Origin: Candidatus Poribacteria bacterium
GTDB taxonomy: Bacteria > Poribacteria > WGA-4E > WGA-3G
DNA: 46,558 bases
Reading direction: 5' to 3'
Assembly (NCBI GenBank): GCA_007571305.1
Contig: RKRR01000142.1
Location: 1-46,558 of the forward strand
Made by a program: the position numbers and the translations under genes
The notes under the pieces: model-generated
Told to the model about the DNA's origin: nothing
Database searches by the model: none
What the model saw: the letters and a program-made list of their open reading frames with translations, nothing else
Part shown: piece by piece, positions 16,731-25,679 of the stretch
Numbering within the stretch: the first letter of the stretch is position 1
Layout: every line of letters begins with the position of its first letter

Positions 16731-18056
16731 TTAATATTTATGTTGATAACCCTCCAGGACTTCCTCTACGGAACGGCTCTTTGGAAACCATCCGACGATC
16801 TTCTGTAATACCTCGTCCAGTAATACATCAGGGCAAGAAGCACCAGCAGTCAACACAATATCAGTAGGAAGGGCTGTCGGTTCTCGACTTTCGGAAACCC
16901 TCGATAGATCGTTGTAGCGGTTACTATCGTTTTCTCCTGCCACGAGATCCTCTTGCTGCTGGCTTTTTGGAAAAAGCCAGTCCTTCGTAGTCTTCACCTG
17001 TTTTGTTTCCAACTCGAGGTGTCGAATCTCTTCAGGGCTTAGTAGTTCGTCTGCATCTCGGATGAAATAGGTAGGGAGACGTTGTTGACACAACTCCACA
17101 AGATGGCTTGTATTAGATGAATTATAGCCTCCGACGACGACTGCCATGTCACCACCATCAGCAATAAGCGCGAGCGTTGCATCTTGGTTCTCCTTAGTGG
17201 CATAACAGAGCGTGTCTCTTGTATCCGCGAAATGTGCCGATATTTCAGACTCCCCGTATGTCATCCTGATCGCCTCTCGCAGTAAATCGGCAATTGCTTG
17301 TGTTTCGGTCGCAAGCATTGTTGTCTGGTTGACAACACCGATGCGCTTGAGGTGGACAGTCGGATCAAAACCGGGAGAAAATCGGTCTGCAAACTTCTCA
17401 AAAAAGAACGCTGCATCTTCTTCACCCGATATCACCTTAGCTAAAGTTTGTGCTTCCGAAAGGTCACGAACGACGACAACAGGCGCCCCAGCTTGTGCAT
17501 GGGAAAATGTTGCCCGGGTTTCTTCATGGTAACGTTTTCCGTGAATTACGACAGTATAATCTTGCTTACCGATTTCCTCACTCCGCCGCCATACTTTTTC
17601 AACGAACGGACACGTCGTGTTATAGGATGTGAGGGTAACACCGCGAGCTTTGAGAGACTGTTCTATCTCAAGGGTTGTCCCAAAAGCAGGAACGATGACA
17701 ACATCATCAGGCAATAAAATATCGAAGGGAAGGAGGGGTGTCCCAGCGGTATCCATTAGGAACCGGACACCTCGGTGTTTCAGGTTCTCGTTGACATGCG
17801 GGTTGTGGATAATTTCGGATAGTAGAAAGATACGTTTGTCAGGGTTCTCTGCTAGTGCCTGATAGGCAATTTCAATAGCATTTTCAACACCGTAGCAGAA
17901 CCCAAAATGGCGGGCGATTTTAAAGCGGACAGGTCCGAAATCCAATAAGGTCGGCGAAAGATCTCGCTTTCGAGCATCAGTCTCTCGACGGGCGTGTTTA
18001 ATGACAGAAATAACCGGACTATGATAGAAGTGAGGAAGTTTAAAAGTCCGCGGCAT
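16731..18056 (-). CDS. ispH: 4-hydroxy-3-methylbut-2-enyl diphosphate reductase (LytB)
   Basis: Last enzyme of the MEP isoprenoid pathway, a cytoplasmic [4Fe-4S] protein yielding IPP and DMAPP. The three cluster cysteines are C54 (FGFCYGVENA), C149 (NTTCPFV) and C284 (DTLCYAT); VVNQTTMLA near residue 241 is the substrate-binding loop. At 441 residues it is much longer than the 310-320 of E. coli type: there are about 40 extra N-terminal residues and an insert at about 340-395 (Gln/Glu/Ser-rich) before the C-terminal TAGASCPD. This resembles the long cyanobacterial and plant form. It lies downstream of rpmH on the same strand; its start touches a family R repeat and has no Shine-Dalgarno, so an internal start is possible. 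Confidence 0.92.
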   Translation of the reverse strand: MPRTFKLPHFYHSPVISVIKHARRETDARKRDLSPTLLDFGPVRFKIARHFGFCYGVENAIEIAYQALAENPDKRIFLLSEIIHNPHVNENLKHRGVRFLMDTAGTPLLPFDILLPDDVVIVPAFGTTLEIEQSLKARGVTLTSYNTTCPFVEKVWRRSEEIGKQDYTVVIHGKRYHEETRATFSHAQAGAPVVVVRDLSEAQTLAKVISGEEDAAFFFEKFADRFSPGFDPTVHLKRIGVVNQTTMLATETQAIADLLREAIRMTYGESEISAHFADTRDTLCYATKENQDATLALIADGGDMAVVVGGYNSSNTSHLVELCQQRLPTYFIRDADELLSPEEIRHLELETKQVKTTKDWLFPKSQQQEDLVAGENDSNRYNDLSRVSESREPTALPTDIVLTAGASCPDVLLDEVLQKIVGWFPKSRSVEEVLEGYQHKY

Positions 18057-18144
18057 TTTTTAATTTTACCTTGCGAGAGAACGACATGAGATGAGTATTT
18101 GAAGTGCCTTTCTCCAGAGCCGCTCTCCACTTCGTTACGGGCTA
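18057..18144. repeat. Dispersed repeat, family R, second copy
   Basis: Shares its two ends with 1671-1756 (TTTTAATTTTACCTTGCG and ACTTCGTTACGGGCTA). It fills most of the gap between rpmH and ispH and touches the ispH start codon. Confidence 0.7.
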
Positions 18145-18207
18145 AGTTTTCATTAAAAGTAAATTTCCGAACTGAAAACCACTCGCGTTTTAACACAAAA
18201 CCTTTTC

Positions 18208-18342
18208 TTAAGCACTCAGGACTTTCCGTCCCTTCGCGCGGCGGCGAGCAATCGTCTGCCTTCCGTGTCGCGTGGACATCCGTTTCCGGAAGCCGAGTTT
18301 ATTTTTTCGTTTTCGACGATGCGGTTGATATGTGCGCTTCAT
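18208..18342 (-). CDS. rpmH: 50S ribosomal protein L34
   Basis: A 44-residue, very basic protein beginning [15 protein letters not shown], with [15 protein letters not shown] in the middle and ending GRKVLSA. This is the complete L34 signature (KRTxQP, GFRxRMxTxxGR, RRxKGRxxLSA), a component of the large ribosomal subunit. An AAGGA lies 11 bases before the ATG. The gene points away from dnaA, as at many bacterial origins. The usual partner rnpA is not found after it; a repeat and ispH follow instead. Confidence 0.97.
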   Translation of the reverse strand: MKRTYQPHRRKRKNKLGFRKRMSTRHGRQTIARRRAKGRKVLSA

Positions 18343-18491
18343 GTTTTAATTTATCCTTTTTCTGAATATGTGCCTCTGGACTAAAGAAACACCAAGCAAA
18401 GACCTTTCCATTTCATCTCGGACAGGTTTTCGGTGAATTTCAACGGAATCTGAACTCTACAGGGGTGAAATTTCTGTAGAGGCGAATTAAA
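18343..18491. promoter_or_regulatory. rpmH upstream region with a perfect hairpin
   Basis: This gene-free segment must hold the rpmH promoter, though no clear boxes are seen. CTCTACAG at 18455-18462 and CTGTAGAG at 18474-18481 form a perfect 8-bp inverted repeat with an 11-base loop, lying about 115-140 bases upstream of the rpmH ATG. Operator or RNA hairpin are both possible. Confidence 0.35.
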
Positions 18492-18609
18492 CAGGACTTA
18501 CGCAATTTTGACCATAGGAGCTTTATGAAAGGAACACCCCGAAAAACATAGATGTTCTCGTGGCACAATCTCATAGGTTATACTACAAAAGAGCAGCAGG
18601 CGTAAGTCG
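18492..18609. mobile_element. MITE-like element, family F, copy 2
   Basis: About 118 bp, starting CAGGACTTACGCAATTTTGA and ending GGCGTAAGTCG; the 9-bp inverted terminal repeat GACTTACGC is perfect. It carries the family core AGATGTTCTCGTGGCAC and GCTACAAAAGAGCAG-like sequence (here slightly mutated). It lies between rpmH and dnaA. Confidence 0.75.
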
Positions 18610-18898
18610 TAGTAAAAAATGTATTTACCAGAATAATGTTATACTTAACTTTAAAATGATACCTCACTTACGGATGTTTGTCAAATTTTTTGCCATTTAA
18701 CCTGCGGGAAATATCCAAGCAAAAACACGATCATTTACTATCGAACTCACGTTAAGGTAGTATAAAAATTGGGTGAAAAGGGCAAAAAAATGCATTGCGT
18801 TGCAATTGAACTTGATAAAATTTTGACTTCGGTCCAGAATATTAGCAACAGGAGTTGCAACATAAATTGTAAATGAAAGGAGATTTCTACAAAAAATG

Positions 18899-18927
18899 TT
18901 GACATTTCTGGAATATAATGATATGAT
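18899..18927 (+). promoter_or_regulatory. Sigma-70-type promoter of dnaA
   Basis: TTGACA (18899-18904) and TATGAT (18922-18927) are separated by 17 bases. Transcription would begin near 18934, which argues against the in-frame ATG at 18948 as the dnaA start and fits the ATG at 18993. Confidence 0.7.
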
Positions 18928-18992
18928 GTTTTCTTACCTTCATAAAAATGGTATTTATGATTTTATCAAAATTTCTTACAGGAAATATGTTC

Positions 18993-20384
18993 ATGCGGCA
19001 CACTCCAAATGAAATCTGGATGGACATTTTAGAAAAACTCAGCGATACAGCGAGGCAGGATGTCTATCTTCACCAAGCAGTCCCGCTTTCAATTACAGAA
19101 GAAGCACTAAATATAGCGGTTCCATCGGCGTATACGCGTGCAAGGATTGAGGAGCGTTTTCGTGCTGATATCCAACGGGTATTAGCGACACTCATCGGAG
19201 CACAATGTGCCCTAATTCTTAATGTAGACGAACCCACCTTCGAAAGCGATGAAAATTTGGGGGAAGCGCAGAACAAAACGGATTTTAACCAATTACCTGA
19301 CTCACGACCAGCCTCGAACACTCGTGCACCTGTACCACTTATACAGAATCAGACAGGATTGAATCCTAACTACCGGTTCGATAGATTCATCGTTGGTTCC
19401 AGCAATATGATTTGTCACGCAACAGCCTTAGCTGTTTCAGAAAACCCCGGACGTGACTATAACCCGCTCTTTATATATGGGGGCGTGGGGTTGGGAAAAA
19501 CCCACCTACTACACGCCATTGGTAATCGACTTTTAGCAAACCAACCAGATAAGAAAGTCCTCTACGTTACATCAGAAACCTTCATGAATGAGTACGTCGA
19601 GTCTATCGTCAACCGCGGATCGGCGCAAGGCTTTCGAACGAAATACCGAACCACAGATATGCTCTTAATTGATGACATACAGTTCTTACAAGCCAAGGAG
19701 GGGACACAAGAGGAATTCTTTAATACCTTTAACGCCCTGCACATGAATCAAAACCAGATAGTCATGAGCAGTGACCGGACACCAGACAACCTCGTCAACC
19801 TTGAAGAACGCCTCCAATCTCGGTTCCAATCAGGCATGGTAGCCGAAATTAGCATGCCACAATACGAAATACGCATCGCTATTCTCCGACAGAAATGCCT
19901 AGACCAAGGGTTAGACAACCTCCCCAATGATGTACTCAGTTACATCGCTGAAGTGGTTAGAACTAATATCCGCGAACTCGAAGGAACCCTTGTGCGGTTA
20001 ATTGCTCAATCGACAATCCTCAAAGAAGATTTAACCTTAGACTTCGCACGGCAGGTCCTGAGCGATATCGGGCCCCCTGCACCCATTCGACATCGAAAAA
20101 CCGCCACGTCGAGAGCCATACAGACAGCTGTCGCCGATTACTTTGGAATCGAAATAGAGGATATCGTATCCCAGAAGCGCACAAAGGAAGTGGTGCAACC
20201 GCGTCAGATCGCTATGTACATGTGTAGAGAACTGACCCCAATGTCATATTCAAATATTGCACAGGCGTTTAATAGGGAAGACCATACCACTGTCATCCAT
20301 GCCTGCAGACAGATAGAAAAAACGATTGAGGAAAATAGCGAAGAGCAACAAATGATTCTCCTATTAATCAATCAATTCCGCTAA
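18993..20384 (+). CDS. dnaA: Chromosomal replication initiator protein DnaA
   Basis: AAA+ initiator that binds DnaA boxes and opens oriC. Domain I begins TPNEIWMDILEKLSD; a short linker (about residues 80-125) follows; domain III holds Walker A GGVGLGKTHLLHAIG, Walker B MLLIDDIQFL and sensor SSDRTPDNL; domain IV ends with the helix-turn-helix and signature REDHTTVIHACRQIE. Frames open from 18948, but AGGA at 18980-18983 gives 9-base spacing to the ATG at 18993 and the promoter sits just upstream, so a 463-residue product is preferred. The signature has NRED in place of the common GxRD(H), a mild variant. The oriC follows immediately downstream. Confidence 0.97.
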   Translation: MRHTPNEIWMDILEKLSDTARQDVYLHQAVPLSITEEALNIAVPSAYTRARIEERFRADIQRVLATLIGAQCALILNVDEPTFESDENLGEAQNKTDFNQLPDSRPASNTRAPVPLIQNQTGLNPNYRFDRFIVGSSNMICHATALAVSENPGRDYNPLFIYGGVGLGKTHLLHAIGNRLLANQPDKKVLYVTSETFMNEYVESIVNRGSAQGFRTKYRTTDMLLIDDIQFLQAKEGTQEEFFNTFNALHMNQNQIVMSSDRTPDNLVNLEERLQSRFQSGMVAEISMPQYEIRIAILRQKCLDQGLDNLPNDVLSYIAEVVRTNIRELEGTLVRLIAQSTILKEDLTLDFARQVLSDIGPPAPIRHRKTATSRAIQTAVADYFGIEIEDIVSQKRTKEVVQPRQIAMYMCRELTPMSYSNIAQAFNREDHTTVIHACRQIEKTIEENSEEQQMILLLINQFR

Positions 20385-20464
20385 CGAAATCCGTCGCTGC
20401 TGGCATCCCAAACTTCCATTTTTCAGCTCTAAGTCGTCCCTTTTCCGTTTTCAAGGTATCCCTT

Positions 20465-20780
20465 AAACCTGTGGATAACTTGTGGATAACTTGTGGATAA
20501 GTCAAAAAGTTTTTGTGGATAACTTGTGGATAACTTGTGGATAAGTCAAAAAGTTTTTGAACCTGTGGATAACTTGTGGATAAGTCAAAAAATTATCCAC
20601 AAGTTATCCACAGGCATTTGTCAATGGTGACAAGGGTTCAGGCGAGTTATCCACTTATCCACAGCCCCTACTACTACTACTACAGTATTAAATATATATA
20701 TCGAAATTAGTACTAATATTAGAAATGTGGATAAAATCAAAAATTATCAAACAATATCCAAAAATTGTGGATAAAATCAA
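20465..20780. other. Origin of replication (oriC) with DnaA-box array
   Basis: Thirteen perfect 9-mers TTATCCACA/TGTGGATAA and one near-match lie here. Forward-type boxes begin at 20470, 20481, 20492, 20514, 20525, 20536, 20564, 20575, 20726 and 20766; reverse-type at 20593, 20604, 20647 (one mismatch) and 20655. Spacing of 11 bp recurs, placing boxes on one helical face. A 44-bp unit with three boxes and GTCAAAAAGTTTT is tandemly repeated from 20470. The boxes change orientation at about 20590. The region is in the place where dnaN usually stands. Confidence 0.95.
20655..20720 (+). promoter_or_regulatory. DnaA-trio / duplex unwinding element of oriC
   Basis: A DnaA box TTATCCACA (20655-20663) is followed by GCCCC, then five CTA trinucleotides (20668-20682) and then an AT-rich run with AATATATATA. 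This order (box, GC clamp, trinucleotide repeat, AT-rich) is that of the basal unwinding system described for Bacillus subtilis, where DnaA loads onto single-strand DnaA-trios. Confidence 0.75.
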
Positions 20781-20837
20781 AAGTTCTCAAACAACACTCA
20801 AACGGTTCAATTAATTAATTCTCGATACCTAAAACAA

Positions 20838-22133
20838 ATGTTGCTAAACAATATTGTCCTCCGCAACTTCCGTAACTATATTGATTGCGAAATCAGTTTT
20901 TCCAAGCCTGTGAATCTGATTATTGGTGGGAACGCCCAAGGGAAAACAAGTCTACTTGAGGCAATCTATTTCCTTTGTACCGCCGAATCACACCGATCCA
21001 CTCGCGATGGTGAACTTATTCGGCACAATGAATCAGGATTCTATCTGAGAGGGACATTGAAAAACAGTCGTAACGACGTGATGTCATTGGAGGCAACGAA
21101 GCGCGCGCGCGGACAGTTTAAACTGAAAAAAAATGGCGTGCTTCAAACCAAACGTTCTGAATGGATTGGGCAGTTTAACGCGGTGCTCTTCTCGCCGGAA
21201 TCATTGGTATTGGTGAAGGGCGGACCCGCGGAACGCCGCAGGTTTTTGGATCTGCTCATTTCACAAATAGACAGCATTTATTTAAAAAATTTGCAGGAAT
21301 ACAAACTAGTGCTCAGGCAACGGAACGAACTTCTTAAACAAATTCGTACGACGTTAGCAGATGCGTTACAGTTAGATGTCTGGGACAAACTTTTAGTGGC
21401 ACACGGTACTGCAATTCTCATAAAGCGGTTAGAAATTTTCCACGAATTAAAAGTCTACGCTATGCAAAGCCACCAAAGACTTACTGGTGGCACAGAAAGC
21501 CTCGCCTTGACGTATTGCTCTGCATTGATGAGGAACAATACGTCAAAGCATAATACAGAGGATGAAGATACCGAAAATCCAATAGACGAATCAGAGATCG
21601 GTTTCCTTGAAACCAAAACTGAATCCGAGATAGCAGAGCAATTCGATATAACTTTGAATGCATCGCGCGGGGCAGATTTACAGAGAGGCACCACACTCGT
21701 CGGCCCGCACCGTGACGACTTTCTCATTGAACTGGAGAACGCGCCCAGAACATCTAATTTCGATCTCGAAATCGAAAACTCTCCTGAAGCCAGGAACGCT
21801 GAGAAATCCGACATCGAAACATTCCGAGAGGGAGCGCGAGCGTACGGGTCTCAGGGTCAGCAACGGACAATAGCGTTAGCACTTAAACTGGCAGAGTTAG
21901 AGTTAATTCGGGCTGTGACGGGGCAGGATCCGATCGTCCTCCTCGACGATGTCACTTCAGAATTAGATCACAAGCGAACAGAGTACCTATTAAACATCCT
22001 CCAAAATCTGAGTGCGCAAACCTTTATCACTGCGACTCATGCTGACTCCCTCGTGCAGCATCTCGAGCAACCAAACGTCTTAACAGTAGAGGATGCCCAG
22101 ATAAATCAGGCTCCCGGAACTAATTCCGAATGA
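20838..22133 (+). CDS. recF: DNA replication and repair protein RecF
   Basis: SMC-like ATPase that helps load RecA at gaps together with RecOR. N-terminus LLNNIVLRNFRNY; Walker A GGNAQGKTSLLEAIYFL near residue 30; ABC-type signature YGSQGQQRTIALALKLAE near residue 335; Walker B PIVLLDDVTSELD near 372. At 431 residues it exceeds the normal 360-375, because of two acidic inserts (about residues 233-268 and 300-332) flanking the conserved TTLVGPHRDDF segment. No good Shine-Dalgarno precedes the ATG, which directly follows the AT-rich end of oriC. It heads a plus-strand run of recF, dciA-like, gyrB and gyrA. Confidence 0.96.
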   Translation: MLLNNIVLRNFRNYIDCEISFSKPVNLIIGGNAQGKTSLLEAIYFLCTAESHRSTRDGELIRHNESGFYLRGTLKNSRNDVMSLEATKRARGQFKLKKNGVLQTKRSEWIGQFNAVLFSPESLVLVKGGPAERRRFLDLLISQIDSIYLKNLQEYKLVLRQRNELLKQIRTTLADALQLDVWDKLLVAHGTAILIKRLEIFHELKVYAMQSHQRLTGGTESLALTYCSALMRNNTSKHNTEDEDTENPIDESEIGFLETKTESEIAEQFDITLNASRGADLQRGTTLVGPHRDDFLIELENAPRTSNFDLEIENSPEARNAEKSDIETFREGARAYGSQGQQRTIALALKLAELELIRAVTGQDPIVLLDDVTSELDHKRTEYLLNILQNLSAQTFITATHADSLVQHLEQPNVLTVEDAQINQAPGTNSE

Positions 22134-22163
22134 TTGGGGCCTTGGACATCGCTCTAAATGGTT

Positions 22164-22188
22164 CAGCAAAGACACATGATGCCATTTA
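22164..22188. repeat. 24-bp exact repeat between recF and the DUF721 gene
   Basis: AGCAAAGACACATGATGCCA followed by TTTA is identical at 22165-22188 and 33249-33272; a TTATAGTAGCTTC segment follows, related to strings at 1775 and 46377. Both copies are intergenic. Origin unknown; probably the end of another short dispersed element. Confidence 0.6.
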
Positions 22189-22239
22189 TAGTAGCTTCGG
22201 TAATCACTTATGCACTCGTATCGTCAATCAACATAAAAA

Positions 22240-22734
22240 ATGGAAAAAACCCACAATCTACGCTACCTTCTCACTGAACTCATCCGAACACACAACCTTG
22301 AGCCCAAGATGCTTGAACAAAAAGTTTTCGCTCTCTGGCAAAAACATCTTGGCGCGCCACTTGGTACGAAAACTACCCCCGTATCGTTGTCGAATGGCAT
22401 CCTGAAGGTCTACACAGAATACTCGCCTTACATGACAGAACTGTCGATCCACAAACCAAAGATCTTAGCCGATCTGAATGCCGAATTAGGAAAACCTGTT
22501 CTCAAAGATCTTCGAGTAGAACTCCGCCCAGGGCATGCAGCACCCTCCCGCGAGACTGAAGATGAGGCCTCAACCCCAAAAGTATCAAAAGAAGACTGCA
22601 TCGTCGACAACACCCGCCAAGTTACATCCGAACAGTTAGAGAAAATTGAACAAACGCTCGCAAGCGTACCGGACGCGGAACTCAAGAAATCCTTGTGGCA
22701 ATTATTCACCACACAAAGCAAGGACAAGCCTTGA
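22240..22734 (+). CDS. DUF721/DciA-like protein
   Basis: A 164-residue protein whose first 95 residues match the DUF721 pattern: an N-terminal helix, VFALWQKHLG (the conserved tryptophan), then LSNGILKVYTEYSPYMTELSIHK and LKDLRVELRPG. DciA of this family is the ancestral loader or manager of the replicative helicase DnaB in bacteria lacking DnaC. The C-terminal 65 residues are acidic and variable, probably a flexible tail. Position between recF and gyrB agrees with the origin-linked place of DUF721 genes in many phyla. A short upstream frame overlapping the recF stop is not believed. Confidence 0.82.
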   Translation: MEKTHNLRYLLTELIRTHNLEPKMLEQKVFALWQKHLGAPLGTKTTPVSLSNGILKVYTEYSPYMTELSIHKPKILADLNAELGKPVLKDLRVELRPGHAAPSRETEDEASTPKVSKEDCIVDNTRQVTSEQLEKIEQTLASVPDAELKKSLWQLFTTQSKDKP

Positions 22735-22797
22735 CAATTCCAATGATTCAGGTTTGGGTTCGCCCGCGTGTCTTGTGCGAAAAAGTTCATTTTCGCC

Positions 22798-22827
22798 TTG
22801 ACAAAATGCACTACAAAGTGATATAAT
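22798..22827 (+). promoter_or_regulatory. Sigma-70-type promoter of gyrB
   Basis: TTGACA (22798-22803) and a perfect TATAAT (22822-22827) are separated by 18 bases. The transcript would carry an unusually long leader of about 190 bases before the gyrB ATG at 23025; nothing in the leader is recognised, apart from a 19-codon frame without a ribosome-binding site. Confidence 0.7.
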
Positions 22828-23021
22828 ACCTTTATCGCGATGAGAGGAAATGCAATCGTTAGCGTCCCTGCGAATGCTCCTCTTACTTACGTTCAGTAAC
22901 GTCCCCTGCTATGAGGTACACAAAGAATTTTCCAACACATGGGTACCAACTCTACTAAAAACTCTCACTGCAAAAGCAAACCATGCCCATCAGGGTAATT
23001 TATAACGAGGTGCCATAATAA

Positions 23022-25505
<2,484 letters not shown>

Positions 25506-25513
25506 ATCTTTCG

Positions 25514-25622
25514 TTTCATTGAAAACGCTCAGGATCTGCAGCAGTTCGTAGTGTAGATAACCGTGGGTCTCCTGCGCCCGAAGATGCACAACCTAACAGG
25601 TTATGCTACAGAACTGGCAACT
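25514..25622. mobile_element. MITE-like element, family M, truncated copy B
   Basis: The gyrB-gyrA gap is largely made of this piece: GATCTGCAGCAGTTCGTAG and CACAACCTAACAGGTTATGC are shared with copies A, C and D. The left end is missing and the right end stops at GGCAACT, so it is a decayed copy. Confidence 0.65.
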
Positions 25623-25679
25623 GACAGCCATTCCCACGGATTGTTTTGTTTCTAAATGATAAATACCACAAAAGGCAAT

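Noticed and set aside
17852..18196. Minus-strand frame of 114 codons after rpmH, considered as rnpA
   Set aside because: It lacks RNase P protein motifs (no RxGxxVSKK or NRxKR-type segment) and mostly overlaps ispH out of frame and a dispersed repeat.
20465..20620. Tandem repeats considered as a CRISPR array
   Set aside because: Units are DnaA boxes with no unique spacers of constant length; they belong to oriC.
22130..22405. Frame overlapping the recF stop and the DUF721 start
   Set aside because: Composition and lack of motifs mark it as a shadow; it overlaps the better supported DUF721 gene in another frame.
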